From positions 1-43,422 of the forward strand of contig NZ_JAAWWP010000035.1 of assembly GCF_012273655.1 (NCBI RefSeq): 43,422 nt of DNA. The letters run 5' to 3'. Under the pieces are notes generated by a model, which saw only the letters and a list, made by a program, of their open reading frames with translations, ran no database searches and was not told the DNA's origin. A program made the translations under genes and the position numbers. The stretch is from Streptomyces physcomitrii (lineage in GTDB: Bacteria; Actinomycetota; Actinomycetes; Streptomycetales; Streptomycetaceae). This document shows, in pieces, positions 13,767 to 22,858 of this stretch (position 1 is its first letter; each line of letters opens with the position of its first letter).

Positions 13767-16700
13767 ATGGCGGAACGGGACGCGCGGACGGCCGAGGAGA
13801 GCGATCTCGGCGGGGCCCTGGTGCGGATCTGCGACCTGGCGGGGCGGGTCCGCGGCATGGGCTTCGCCGCGGACGCCGACGGCACCGTGCTCACCAGCCA
13901 CGAGGCGGTCGACGGACTGCCCCGGCTGGTGCTGCACGCCCCCGGCGACCGCGTCTGCGTGGTGACACCGGAGGCCGTCACCGAGGTCCCGGGTTCCGAC
14001 CTCGCCCTCATCCGCACCGAGGGCCTCGACCTGCCCCCGCTCCCGGTGACCGTGCGCGACTCCATCCCCGCGGGCTCCTACGTGCGGATCGCCGCCGAGG
14101 GCTGGCGCGAGGCCCGGGTGCTGGGGCGGGCCCCGGTCACCTACACCTCCACCGACCGCTTCCACCTGGTCACCGGCGCCGTCGAACTGGCCGTCGGCAC
14201 CGAGGGCAGCGACGCGCTCCGGCTCGGCGGGCACGCCGCCGGGGGCCCGGTCCTGGACGCCGCCACCGGCTCGGTGCTCGCCGTCCTCGGCAGCGCCCTG
14301 CAGGCCGGGCACGGCGCCGCGGGCTTCGCGGTCACCCCCCGGGACGCGGCCGCGGGCGAACCGGGCGGCCCGATCGCGCGGCTGCTGGCCCGCAACGCGG
14401 CCACCGTGCCCGGCTTCGGCGCCGACCTCAACCTCGCGGGCGTCCTCCAGCTGACCGCCACGGCCACCGGCTCGGACGGCCCCCGCCCCTGCCCGCTGCA
14501 TGTCGAACGCCCCCTGGTGGCACAGGAGTTCCGGGACTTCCTGGCCGGTGACCGGGCCGTCCTCGGCCTGGTCGGCGCCCCCGGCAGCGGACGTACCACC
14601 GAGCTGGCCGCCCTCGCCGCGCAACGCGCCGGCGGCAGCAGCCCGGGCCCCACCCTGTGGCTGCGCGGCGCCGATCTGCGCGCCGACGACGAGTCGATCG
14701 CGGAGGCGGTCGCCCGCGCGCTGAACCGGGCGGCGCGCATCCTCGCCGCCTCCGCCGCAGCCGCCGCGTCCCCCGCACCCGGCGCGGAGGCCGACCACCC
14801 GGACCCCACCGGTACGGACCCCCAGGAGCGCGGCGCCCTCCGGCCCGCGACCGCCCCACGCGGCACCGAACCGACGGGCCCCGCCGCCCCGGGCCGGACG
14901 GCACGCACCGGCGCCCCGGGCGGCCGGGAGGACGGCCAGGGCAGAGCGCGGCCCCGCGCCGCCGCCCGGACGCCCGAGGCCGAGCGCGCCCCCGAGGGGC
15001 TGAGGGGGCCGACCGGGCACCGACGCGCCTTCGGGGACATCTCGCCGGACCGGGTGGCCCGGCTGGCCCGCGACGCCGGGCGCCCGCTGCTGCTCCTGCT
15101 CGACGGCCCCGAGGAGATGCCGGCCGCCCTGGCGCAGCGGCTCGCCGACTGGAGCGCGGCCGGCTCCGGCTGGCTGCGCGACACCGGCGCCCAACTCGTC
15201 GTCGCCTGCCGCGCCGAGCACTGGGAGCAGGCCGGTGCGCACTTCCCGGCCCGGCAGCTGTACGGCCGGGGCACCGGGCAACTCCCCGCCTGCGTACGGC
15301 TCGGCCCGCTCACCGGGACCGAGGCGAGCCGGCTGCGCGCCCTGCACGGGCTGGACGCCTCGGCCCTCGACCCGGCCGGGGCACGCCATCCGCTCGCCCT
15401 GCGGCTGCTCGCCGACGTACGCCGGGCCATGCCGGGACAGGCGCCCGGCAGACCCACCGGCGAGGAGATCCTCGGCGCCCACCTCGACCTGGTCTGCCTG
15501 CGGATCGCGGCCCGGCTCGCGCAGCGGCAGCAGCCCACCGGGGGCCGCGCGGTGGCCCGGCTCGCCGCCCGTGTCTCCGGGCAGGTGCACGAGGCCGCCC
15601 GCCGGTGCCTGGCCCCCGGGCAGGGCGAGCTGGACCGGGCCGGCTTCGAGGAGCTGTTCCCCTGGTCCACCGGCTGGGCCGCCGCCGTCCTCGCCGAGGG
15701 CCTGTTCGTCCCGGCGGGGGAGGGCTACCGCTTCGCCGACGAGGAGGTCGGCGACTGGATCCAGGGCACCCACCTCGACCTGGACGCCGCCCTGCGGGCC
15801 CTGGTCCACGCTCGCCGCACCCGGCCGGAGGAGGCCCCCGCGCCCAGGTCCGCCGTACCGCAGCAGCGCAGACGCCGGAGCCAGCGCAGGCGGCCCCCGC
15901 AGCCGGAGCCTCCGCTCCCGCTGCCCCGGCACCGGATCGGGCCCGTGGTGCAGGCCATGCTGCTGCTCGGCCGGGAGCGCGGCCCGGCCCGACTCGGCGC
16001 CCACCTCGCGGAGTTGATCGAGGCCACCGACGAGTTGACCCAGGTCGGCGAGCACGGCGAGGCGGCGGCGGGCGACGCCGTCTGGTGGTCCGCGCGGCTG
16101 CTCGCCGAGGCGCTGACCCGCTCCCCGGACGCCCGCCCCCATCTGAGCGTGCTGCGGATGCTCGCGGGCCGGGTGGTGGTCTGGCGCACCGAGGGCCGCC
16201 GGACGCCCGGCGACTTCGGGCCCGATTTCTGGGCCGCTCTCGCGCTGCCCGAGGAGGAGCGCTTCGACCTGCTGCGCCGCCTGGTCGTCGCGGACGGCGC
16301 GCCCGGCAGCGACACCCGCTACCTGGACGCCGTCGCCGCCCTGCTGCGCGCCGACCCCGTCTCCCGCCAGCGCAGGCTCACCGACTGGTTCGGCGACGAA
16401 CGCAAGCTCGCCGCCACCCCCGCGGCCACCGTCGCCGCCGCGGCCCAGGCCCTGCTGCACACCCACCGCGGGCTCGCCCTGGACGAGCTGGTCGAGGCGC
16501 TGGTGGACTGCGCCCACGTCCGCGCGGACGAACTGCTCGCCACCCTCGCCCAGGAGGAACCCTCCGCCCTGTGCCGCGCCGTCGACCGCTGGGCGCACGA
16601 CGAGCGCCCGGCCCGCCAGGTCGCCGCGTCCGCCTACGGCACCCTGGTGGCCCGGCACGCCCGCCTGGACGCCGACCGCGAGCTGCTGCGCCTCGCCGCG

Positions 16701-17531
16701 CTCGCCCTCCTGGAGCGCGCCGGCGACCGCACCCTGCACGGCAGCGCCCTCGCCCTGCTCGTCCGCGACCCGCTGACCCGCGGCCGGTATCTGCCCGAGG
16801 CGCTGCGGCACTTCGCCACCGGCCAGGCCCGGCTGCCCTTCGAGGCCCTGCTGCTCGCGCTGCCCACCGACCCGGAGGCGGTGCTCGCCTCCTGCCGCAC
16901 CCGGCTGCTGCGCTCCGGCGGCCGGGCGGAGGCCACCGAACTGCTCACCGCGCTCGCCGAGGTGACCTCGCCCGCCTCCTCACGCCGGGTCGCCACCCTC
17001 GTCCGGGAGGTGCTGCGGCGCCGCCCCGAGCTGGCGCCCGCGGTCGCCGCCTATCTCGAACAGCGCCTGGAACAGGGCGACTCGGCACGCTCGGTGCTGC
17101 TGCCCCTGGTCACCGAGGTGCTCCGGGAGGAGCCCGCCGAGGTGCGGGCCGAGATCGCCGCGACGGCCGGCAGCCACGGCACCGCCGCCTCACGCGCCCT
17201 GCGCGCGGAGCTCCTGGAGTTCCTGATCGAGGGCGAGCACGACCCCGAGGTCCTGGTCCGGCTGCTCGGCGCGCTCGCCGAGAGCGCCGAGGACCGCGGC
17301 GATCCGGCCACCCGCGAGCTGGTGCACCGTACGGGGCTGCGGATGGCCCGCAGTCCCCAGGGCGCGGCCCGGCTCGACCGGGGGCTGGTGGAGCTGGCCC
17401 GCCGGGTGCCCGGTTTCGCCGCCCTGCTCGCCCGGTGGCTCGGCGAGGCCCCGGGCAACTGGTCGCCGCTGCTCGGCCCGGGCGCCCGCCGCACCATCGA
17501 GAACCTGGCGGCGGAGCCGGTCGCCGTCTGA
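13767..17531 (+). CDS. Trypsin-like (inactive) protease - P-loop STAND-type NTPase - helical repeat protein
   Basis: 1254 residues, three regions. (1) About 1-210: a small chymotrypsin-fold domain. Strand-loop GMGFAADADGTVLTSHEAVDG carries the His position (H45), SDLALIRTEGLDLP the Asp position (D78), and LGGHAAGGPVLDAATGSVLAV the GxSGGP position, where the Ser is A158. (2) About 255-600: a P-loop NTPase with Walker A G270-APGSGR-T277, Arg276 instead of Lys, and Walker B RPLLLLLDGPEE (D446); a Pro/Ala/Arg-rich insert of ~90 residues (about 333-420) lies inside. (3) About 780-1240: helical repeats with many ARRxxxL pairs, HEAT-like. The architecture resembles STAND sensors with an effector domain. 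Start ATG has GGGGAGG 8 bases before. It sits between truB and ribF but has its own start region. Function unknown; inference in the findings. Confidence 0.75.
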   Translation: MAERDARTAEESDLGGALVRICDLAGRVRGMGFAADADGTVLTSHEAVDGLPRLVLHAPGDRVCVVTPEAVTEVPGSDLALIRTEGLDLPPLPVTVRDSIPAGSYVRIAAEGWREARVLGRAPVTYTSTDRFHLVTGAVELAVGTEGSDALRLGGHAAGGPVLDAATGSVLAVLGSALQAGHGAAGFAVTPRDAAAGEPGGPIARLLARNAATVPGFGADLNLAGVLQLTATATGSDGPRPCPLHVERPLVAQEFRDFLAGDRAVLGLVGAPGSGRTTELAALAAQRAGGSSPGPTLWLRGADLRADDESIAEAVARALNRAARILAASAAAAASPAPGAEADHPDPTGTDPQERGALRPATAPRGTEPTGPAAPGRTARTGAPGGREDGQGRARPRAAARTPEAERAPEGLRGPTGHRRAFGDISPDRVARLARDAGRPLLLLLDGPEEMPAALAQRLADWSAAGSGWLRDTGAQLVVACRAEHWEQAGAHFPARQLYGRGTGQLPACVRLGPLTGTEASRLRALHGLDASALDPAGARHPLALRLLADVRRAMPGQAPGRPTGEEILGAHLDLVCLRIAARLAQRQQPTGGRAVARLAARVSGQVHEAARRCLAPGQGELDRAGFEELFPWSTGWAAAVLAEGLFVPAGEGYRFADEEVGDWIQGTHLDLDAALRALVHARRTRPEEAPAPRSAVPQQRRRRSQRRRPPQPEPPLPLPRHRIGPVVQAMLLLGRERGPARLGAHLAELIEATDELTQVGEHGEAAAGDAVWWSARLLAEALTRSPDARPHLSVLRMLAGRVVVWRTEGRRTPGDFGPDFWAALALPEEERFDLLRRLVVADGAPGSDTRYLDAVAALLRADPVSRQRRLTDWFGDERKLAATPAATVAAAAQALLHTHRGLALDELVEALVDCAHVRADELLATLAQEEPSALCRAVDRWAHDERPARQVAASAYGTLVARHARLDADRELLRLAALALLERAGDRTLHGSALALLVRDPLTRGRYLPEALRHFATGQARLPFEALLLALPTDPEAVLASCRTRLLRSGGRAEATELLTALAEVTSPASSRRVATLVREVLRRRPELAPAVAAYLEQRLEQGDSARSVLLPLVTEVLREEPAEVRAEIAATAGSHGTAASRALRAELLEFLIEGEHDPEVLVRLLGALAESAEDRGDPATRELVHRTGLRMARSPQGAARLDRGLVELARRVPGFAALLARWLGEAPGNWSPLLGPGARRTIENLAAEPVAV

Positions 17532-17762
17532 CCTCCCGGCCGGGGCCTCGCCGCCGTGGCCGGAGGTACCGGACATCGGCTGACACACCGGGCCCATCGC
17601 CGCCCGGCGGGGCGCCCGCTACCCGTATCCGCCGCTCGTCCCGTGTGCGGCGCGCCTCACCGCCCCATGCCGATGCGGGCCGTCACCCCTCGGCATGGCA
17701 CTCTTAGAGCTGCGGAAAGGCAACCGCCACAACCACTGACACGGGTTCGAGGAGAGGTCACA

Positions 17763-18722
17763 GTGCAGCGCTGGCGTGGCTTGGAGGAGATCCCCGAGGA
17801 CTGGGGGCGCAGCGTCGTCACCATCGGGTCCTACGACGGGGTGCACCGCGGTCACCAGCTGATCATCGGCCGCGCCGTGGAGCGCGCGCGGGAGCTGGGC
17901 GTGCCCTCGGTGGTCGTCACCTTCGACCCGCACCCGAGCGAGGTGGTGCGCCCCGGCAGCCACCCGCCGCTGCTCGCCCCGCACCACCGCCGTGCCGACC
18001 TGATGGCCCAGCTGGGCGTGGACGCCCTGCTGATCCTGCCGTTCACCACCGAGTTCTCCCGGCTGTCGGCCGCCGACTTCGTGGTCAAGGTGCTCATCGA
18101 CCGGCTGCACGCCAAGTGCGTCGTGGAGGGCCCCAACTTCCGCTTCGGGCACAAGGCCGCGGGCAATGTCGACTTCCTGCGCGAACTCGGCGCCACCTAC
18201 GACTACGAGGTCGAGGTCGTCGACCTCTTCGTCACCGGCGAGGCGGGCGGCGGCAAGCCCTTCTCCTCCACCATGACCCGGCGCCTGGTCGCCGAGGGCG
18301 AGGTGGCGGGCGCGGCCGAGATCCTGGGCCGCCCGCACCGCGTGGAGGGAGTGGTGGTCCGCGGCGCCCAGCGCGGCCGGGAACTCGGCTTCCCCACCGC
18401 CAATGTCGAGACCCTGCCGCACACCGCGATCCCCGCCGACGGGGTCTACGCGGGCTGGCTCCAGGTCGAGGGCGAGGCGATGCCCGCGGCCATCTCGGTG
18501 GGCACCAACCCGCAGTTCGACGGCACCGAGCGCACCGTGGAGGCGTATGCCATCGACCGCGTCGGCCTCGACCTGTACGGGCTGCACGTCGCCGTCGACT
18601 TCCTCGCCTTCGTACGCGGCCAGGCCAAGTTCGACTCGATCGGCGCCCTGCTCGAAGCGATCTCCGCCGATGTGCGGCGCTCCCGCGAACTCCTCGCGGG
18701 AGCGAGCGCGCCCCGGCACTGA
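17763..18722 (+). CDS. ribF: Bifunctional riboflavin kinase / FAD synthetase RibF
   Basis: 319 residues from GTG 17763. RibF phosphorylates riboflavin to FMN and adenylates FMN to FAD. The N-terminal nucleotidyltransferase domain has SVVTIGSYDGVHRGHQLII with the H-x-G-H of the family (H28, H31), and FDPHPSEVVRPG. The C-terminal kinase barrel begins near residue 185: RPHRVEGVVVRGAQRGRELGFPTANV (with the P-T-A-N motif), GVYAGWL, SVGTNPQFDGTERTVEAY. GAGGAGAGG at 17749-17757 is 5 bases from the GTG, choosing this start over the open frame from 17556. Sequence upstream 17532-17762 (231 bases) shows no gene and no recognisable FMN riboswitch. Convergent with the importer genes, 24 bases apart. Confidence 0.95.
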   Translation: MQRWRGLEEIPEDWGRSVVTIGSYDGVHRGHQLIIGRAVERARELGVPSVVVTFDPHPSEVVRPGSHPPLLAPHHRRADLMAQLGVDALLILPFTTEFSRLSAADFVVKVLIDRLHAKCVVEGPNFRFGHKAAGNVDFLRELGATYDYEVEVVDLFVTGEAGGGKPFSSTMTRRLVAEGEVAGAAEILGRPHRVEGVVVRGAQRGRELGFPTANVETLPHTAIPADGVYAGWLQVEGEAMPAAISVGTNPQFDGTERTVEAYAIDRVGLDLYGLHVAVDFLAFVRGQAKFDSIGALLEAISADVRRSRELLAGASAPRH

Positions 18723-18733
18723 CCCCCGGGGCC

Positions 18734-18750
18734 CTGAGGGGGCGCCTCAG
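18734..18750. terminator. Small hairpin between ribF and oppF (convergent)
   Basis: CTGAGG (18734-18739), loop GGGCG, CCTCAG (18745-18750); 6-bp stem spanning the stop codon of the minus-strand gene. Only 24 bases separate the two stops, so one symmetrical element would serve both. Confidence 0.4.
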
Positions 18751-19757
18751 TCCGCCTTCCGCCCCGCGCCCTTCCCGCGGGCCGCGGCCCAGTGGCAGGC
18801 GACCTGCTCGGCGCTGCCGCCCGCGAGCACCGGCAGCTCCTCGGTACGGCAGGCTCCCGCCACCCCGGCCCGCTCGGCCTCCCCGCTCGCGAGGATCTGG
18901 CAGCGGGCGTGGAAGCGGCAGCCGCCGGGGATCCGGGAGGGGTCCGGCGGCTCCCCGGTGAGCACCACCGGCTCGCCGTCGGCCTCCGGGAGCACCGACA
19001 ACAGCGCCTGGGTGTACGGGTGCTGAGGGGCCGTCAGGACCTGTTCGACGGCGCCGGTCTCCACGATGCGGCCCAGGTACATCACCGCCACCCGGTCCGC
19101 GATGTTCCAGGCGAGACCGAGGTCGTGCGTCACCACCAGTGCGGACAGGCCCAGTTCGTCCCGCAGGCTCAGCAGCAGGGCCAGGATCTCGCCGCGTACC
19201 GAGGCGTCCAGGGAGGCCACCGGCTCGTCGGCGACGAGGAGTTCGGGCTCCAGGACCAGCGCCCCGGCGATCACCACGCGCTGGCGCTGACCGCCGGACA
19301 GCTCGTGCGGATAACGCAGGAAGAACCGCTCCGGGGGACGCAGGCCCGCCCGGGACAACGCCCCCGCCACGGCGGCCTGTTCGTCGCCCCGGTAGCCGTG
19401 GATGCGCAGCCCCTCGGCCACCGCGTCGTACACCGTGTGCCGCGGATTGAGCGAGCCGCTCGGGTCCTGGAGGATCAACTGCACGCGTTTCCGGTAGGAC
19501 TTGAGCGCGCGCCCCGAGTAGTCCAGGGCCTGCCCGGCGAAGGTGACCTGCCCGCCGGTCGGCGGCACCAGGCCGAGCAGCGAGCGCGCGAGGGTGGTCT
19601 TGCCGCAGCCGGACTCGCCGACCAGGGCGACGATCTCGCCGGGTGCGATGTCCAGGTCGACGCCGTCCACGGCGCGCGCCCGGGCCGCCCCGCGCCGCCC
19701 GGGGAAGGCGATGTGCAGCCCGGAGGCCGTGAGCAGGGGGCCGGTGGTGGTCGTCAT
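18747..19757 (-). CDS. oppF: Oligopeptide/dipeptide ABC transporter ATP-binding protein (OppF type)
   Basis: 336 residues. ABC ATPase: Walker A GESGCGKTTL, signature LSGGQRQRV, Walker B LLVADEPVASLD, H-loop VVTHDLG; near the C-terminus an OppD/DppD-type Cys motif P-x-P-S-R-I-P-G-G-C-R-F-H-A-R-C. The motif D-P-S-G-S-L-N-P around the Q loop (LILQDPSGSLNPRHTV) is characteristic of the OppF/DppF subfamily. Together with OppD it powers the importer from the cytosolic side. ATG 19757 overlaps the oppD stop as ATGA, so translation is coupled. Last gene of the five-gene operon. Substrate (peptide, nickel, sugar) cannot be proven. Confidence 0.9.
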   Translation of the reverse strand: MTTTTGPLLTASGLHIAFPGRRGAARARAVDGVDLDIAPGEIVALVGESGCGKTTLARSLLGLVPPTGGQVTFAGQALDYSGRALKSYRKRVQLILQDPSGSLNPRHTVYDAVAEGLRIHGYRGDEQAAVAGALSRAGLRPPERFFLRYPHELSGGQRQRVVIAGALVLEPELLVADEPVASLDASVRGEILALLLSLRDELGLSALVVTHDLGLAWNIADRVAVMYLGRIVETGAVEQVLTAPQHPYTQALLSVLPEADGEPVVLTGEPPDPSRIPGGCRFHARCQILASGEAERAGVAGACRTEELPVLAGGSAEQVACHWAAARGKGAGRKAD

Positions 19758-20746
19758 GAACCGCTCCTCGCGTCCTCGGCGGCGCCCACGTGCACGCAGG
19801 CCGCCTGCCTGCCGGGTCCCGCGACCCGCAGTTCCTGGTCCTGGCCCGCGCAGACCTCCAGCGCCACCGGGCAGCGGGGGTGGAAGGTGCAGCCGCCGGG
19901 CAGCGCCGACGGGTCCGGCGGATCGCCCGGCAGTCCGCGCGGGGCGAACCGCGAGCCCGGGTCCCCGATGCGCGGGAAGGCCGCCGAGAGCGCCTTGCCG
20001 TAGGGGTGCTCGGCCGCCTCGTAGACCTCCCGGGCCGGGCCCTCCTCCACGATCCGGCCCGCGTACATCACCGCGAGCCGGTCGCAGGTGTCGGAGAGCA
20101 CCGCCAGGTCGTGGCTGATCATGATCAGGCCGACGTCCTGCTCGCTGACCAACTGCTCGATCAGGCGCAGGATCTGGGCCTGGATCATCACGTCCAGGGC
20201 GGTGGTCGGCTCGTCCGCGATGATCAGCGCCGGATCGCAGGCCAGCGCCATCGCGATCATCACCCGCTGGCGCTGACCGCCGGAGAGCTCGTGCGGATAG
20301 GCCTGGGCGCGCGCGCCGGGCAGGCCCACCAGTTCCAGCAGTTCGCGCGCCTTGCGGCGGGCGCCCGCCGGGGTGGCCTGCTTGTGCAGCACGATCGGCT
20401 CGGCGATCTGGTCGCCGATCCTGTGCACCGCGTTGAGCGAGTGCATCGCCCCCTGGAAGACGATCGAGGCGCCCGCCCAGCGCACCGCGCGGACCCGGCC
20501 CCACTTCATGGCGAGCACGTCCTCGCCGCCGAGCAGCACCTGCCCGGTGGCCTTCGCGCCGGGCGGCAGCAGCCGCAGCAGGGCGAGCGCGAGGGTGGAC
20601 TTCCCGCAGCCCGACTCGCCCGCGATGCCGAGCTTCTGGCCCGCGGCCAGGCTCAGATCGACCCCGCGGACCGCGGCCGCGCCGCCCGCGTACGTCACCT
20701 TCAGGTCCTTGACCTCCAGCAGCTGCCCGCCCTTGGTGAGCGTCAT
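19754..20746 (-). CDS. oppD: Oligopeptide/dipeptide ABC transporter ATP-binding protein (OppD type)
   Basis: 330 residues from ATG 20746. Walker A GESGCGKSTLALALLRLL, signature LSGGQRQRV, Walker B ALIIADEPTTALD, H-loop MISHDLAVL. The C-terminal domain has P-S-A-L-P-G-G-C-T-F-H-P-R-C, the OppD/DppD Cys motif. The Q loop region, FQGAMHSLNAV, is the OppD-like form (Q-x-A-M-x-S-L-N). It pairs with OppF to form the ATPase dimer. The open frame extends 36 residues upstream into the permease gene, but that extension has no conservation; ATG 20746 overlaps the oppC stop (ATGA), fixing the start. Confidence 0.9.
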   Translation of the reverse strand: MTLTKGGQLLEVKDLKVTYAGGAAAVRGVDLSLAAGQKLGIAGESGCGKSTLALALLRLLPPGAKATGQVLLGGEDVLAMKWGRVRAVRWAGASIVFQGAMHSLNAVHRIGDQIAEPIVLHKQATPAGARRKARELLELVGLPGARAQAYPHELSGGQRQRVMIAMALACDPALIIADEPTTALDVMIQAQILRLIEQLVSEQDVGLIMISHDLAVLSDTCDRLAVMYAGRIVEEGPAREVYEAAEHPYGKALSAAFPRIGDPGSRFAPRGLPGDPPDPSALPGGCTFHPRCPVALEVCAGQDQELRVAGPGRQAACVHVGAAEDARSGS

Positions 20747-21717
20747 CGGGCCACCCCCAGCCGGGGATTGAGTACGGACTCCACGGCCCGGCCGCAGAGC
20801 GTGAAGGCCAGCGCGACCAGGGCGATGGCGAGGCCCGGCGGCACCAGGTACCACCAGTGACCCGAGCTGACCGCACCGGCCTGGCGGGCGTCCTGGAGCA
20901 GCCCGCCCCAGGAGGTGAGCGAGGGGTCGCCGAGGCCGAGGAAGGCGAGGGTGGCCTCGGTGAGGATCGCGCTGGAGATGCCGAGCGTGGTCTGCGCGAG
21001 CACCAGCGGCATCACATTGGGCAGGACGTGCCGGGACATGATGTGCCGGTGGCCGCCGCCGAGCGCCTTGGCGCGCTCGATGTAGGGCCGGGACTCCACG
21101 GCGAGCGTCTGCGCCCGGACAAGGCGCGCGGTGGTCGGCCAGGCCGTCACGCCGATGGCGACGATGACGGTGAGCAGCGAGCGCTCCATCACGGTGGCGA
21201 GGGCGACCGCGAAGACCAGCGCCGGCATCACCAGGAACCAGTCGGTGACCCGCATGATGACGGTCGCGTACCAGCCCTTGAAGTGGCCCGCGGTGATGCC
21301 CACCAGCGCGCCGATGGCGACCGAGAGTGCCGCCGCGAGCAGGCCCACCAGCAGCGAGACCCGGGAGCCCCAGAGCACGAGACCGAACAGGCTGCGCCCG
21401 AACTGGTCGGTGCCGAAGGGGAATTCGGCGCTGGGCTCCTCCATCGGGCGGCCCGGCGCGTCGGTGACGCTCTGCACGTCGGAGCCGACGGTCCAGGGCG
21501 CGGTGAGCGCGACGGCCGCGAAGAGCAGCAGCAGACCGAGTCCGGCGAGCCCGGCCCGGTGGCGGCGGTACTCCCGCCAGAAGCGCGCCGCCGACTGCCG
21601 CCTGCGCCGCCAGGCGAGCGCCCGCGCGCTGCCGAGGCGGGGCGGGGCGCTCTTCTCCTCCCCGAGCGGGGGCCCCTCGGGGACCCGCTCGTCGGGGGCG
21701 GTGGATTCGGTCGTCAT
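20743..21717 (-). CDS. oppC: Oligopeptide ABC transporter permease (OppC type)
   Basis: 324 residues. A cytosolic N-terminus of about 55 residues (Pro/Glu/Arg rich, FWREYRRHRAGLAG) leads into TM1 at about 58-76; a periplasmic/extracellular loop FGTDQFGRSLFGLVLWGSRVSLLVG (family hallmark GTDxxGRD-like) precedes TM2 to TM5. The EAA-loop YIERAKALGGGHRHIMSRHVLPNV is the ATPase contact. These are OppC/DppC family features. ATG 21717 overlaps the oppB stop (ATGA). Confidence 0.92.
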   Translation of the reverse strand: MTTESTAPDERVPEGPPLGEEKSAPPRLGSARALAWRRRRQSAARFWREYRRHRAGLAGLGLLLLFAAVALTAPWTVGSDVQSVTDAPGRPMEEPSAEFPFGTDQFGRSLFGLVLWGSRVSLLVGLLAAALSVAIGALVGITAGHFKGWYATVIMRVTDWFLVMPALVFAVALATVMERSLLTVIVAIGVTAWPTTARLVRAQTLAVESRPYIERAKALGGGHRHIMSRHVLPNVMPLVLAQTTLGISSAILTEATLAFLGLGDPSLTSWGGLLQDARQAGAVSSGHWWYLVPPGLAIALVALAFTLCGRAVESVLNPRLGVAR

Positions 21718-22790
21718 CGGGCCACCCTCGGGTCGAGCAGCGGGTACAGGAGGTCGGCGAGGGTGTTCATGATGATCACCGCGGCCGCGAAGAAGAAGAA
21801 CAGGCCCTGCACCAGCGGCAGATCGGGCACGCTGAGCGCCTGGTAGAAGAGGCCGCCGAGGCCGGGCCAGGAGAACACCGTCTCCACCAGGATGGTCCCG
21901 GCGACCACCCGGCCGAGGTTGACGAAGATCAGCGTCACCGTCGGCAGCAGCGCGTTCGGCACCGCGTGCCTGCGGCGCACCAGGTCGTCCCGCAGGCCCT
22001 TGGCCCGGGCGGTGGTCAGATAGTCGCTGCCCATCTCGTCGAGCAGCGCCGACCGCGTCACGAGCAGCGTCTGCCCGTACTCCACGGCCACCAGCGTGAT
22101 CACCGGCAGCACCAGATGGTGCGCCACATCGAGGACGTACGCGAAGCCCTCCTCGTTCCCCGACTCCATGCCGCCGGTCGGGAAGAGGCCGGGCACCGGG
22201 CCCATGCCGACGCCGAAGACGATGATCAGGAGCAGGCCGAGCCAGAAGGCCGGCACCGAGAAGAGGAGCAGCGCCAGCCCGGTGTTCGCCCGGTCGCCGA
22301 GCCCTCCGCGGCGCCAGGCCGAGCGGGTGCCCAGGAAGACGCCGAGCGCGGTGTAGAGGACGAAGGAGGTCACGGTGAGCAGCAGCGTGTTCGGCAGCGC
22401 CTCCATGATCTTGTCGTTCACGGGGGCGCGGAACTGGTACGAGGTGCCCAGGTCCCCGGTGAGCGCCTGGCCGCAGTAGTGCGTGAACTGCTCCCACAGC
22501 GGCAGGTCGAGGCCGAACTCCTTGCGGTAGGAGGCCAGTTGCTCGGCGGAGACCTGCCTGCCGCCGGTCATGGTCTTGACCGGGTCGCCCGGGATCAGCC
22601 GGAACAGGAAGAAGCTGGTGACGAGGACGGCGAACAGCGAGACGACCGCCCCGCCCAGCTTGCCCGCCACATAACGCAGATACGCGGTGGTGCCGCGCCC
22701 GCGGGAGGCGCGGCCCGACGGCCCGGCCTTGACCGGACCGTCGGGCTTCACCTCCCCCACGAGCGCCGAAGTGCTGTCAGCTGCTGCCAT
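21714..22790 (-). CDS. oppB: Oligopeptide ABC transporter permease (OppB type)
   Basis: 358 residues from ATG 22790, with GGAAGACC a few bases upstream. A 40-residue cytosolic N-terminus precedes TM1 (LGGAVVSLFAVLVTSFFLFRLIPGDP, with the OppB hallmark I-P-G-D-P). The loop has the SAEQLASYRKEFGLDLPLWEQF segment typical of OppB/DppB (RxxLGLDxPLxxQ), then TM segments LLLTVTSFVLYTALGVFLG, ALLLFSVPAFWLGLLLIIVFG. The EAA-loop is YLTTARAKGLRDDLVRRRHAVPNALLP. It forms the membrane channel with OppC. 68 bases separate it from oppA. Confidence 0.92.
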   Translation of the reverse strand: MAAADSTSALVGEVKPDGPVKAGPSGRASRGRGTTAYLRYVAGKLGGAVVSLFAVLVTSFFLFRLIPGDPVKTMTGGRQVSAEQLASYRKEFGLDLPLWEQFTHYCGQALTGDLGTSYQFRAPVNDKIMEALPNTLLLTVTSFVLYTALGVFLGTRSAWRRGGLGDRANTGLALLLFSVPAFWLGLLLIIVFGVGMGPVPGLFPTGGMESGNEEGFAYVLDVAHHLVLPVITLVAVEYGQTLLVTRSALLDEMGSDYLTTARAKGLRDDLVRRRHAVPNALLPTVTLIFVNLGRVVAGTILVETVFSWPGLGGLFYQALSVPDLPLVQGLFFFFAAAVIIMNTLADLLYPLLDPRVAR

Positions 22791-22858
22791 ACGGTCTTCC
22801 TCCGGCGGGCTCTTCGGGCCCCGTGGTTCGCTGGTCCTCGGTGCGGGCGGACGGGTCG

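Noticed and set aside
13638..16811. Long minus-strand open frame opposite the STAND-type protein
   Set aside because: Gly/Gln/Ala-rich, no motif, explained by third-position GC bias. The plus-strand frame has P-loop and Walker B motifs.
17741..17762. GGTTCGAG, the T-loop signature of a tRNA, before ribF
   Set aside because: No paired T-stem or acceptor stem around it; it belongs to the ribosome binding site region.
17532..17762. FMN riboswitch before ribF
   Set aside because: No conserved FMN aptamer segments (such as AGGAU..., GGGCGG...) arranged in the needed order could be seen.
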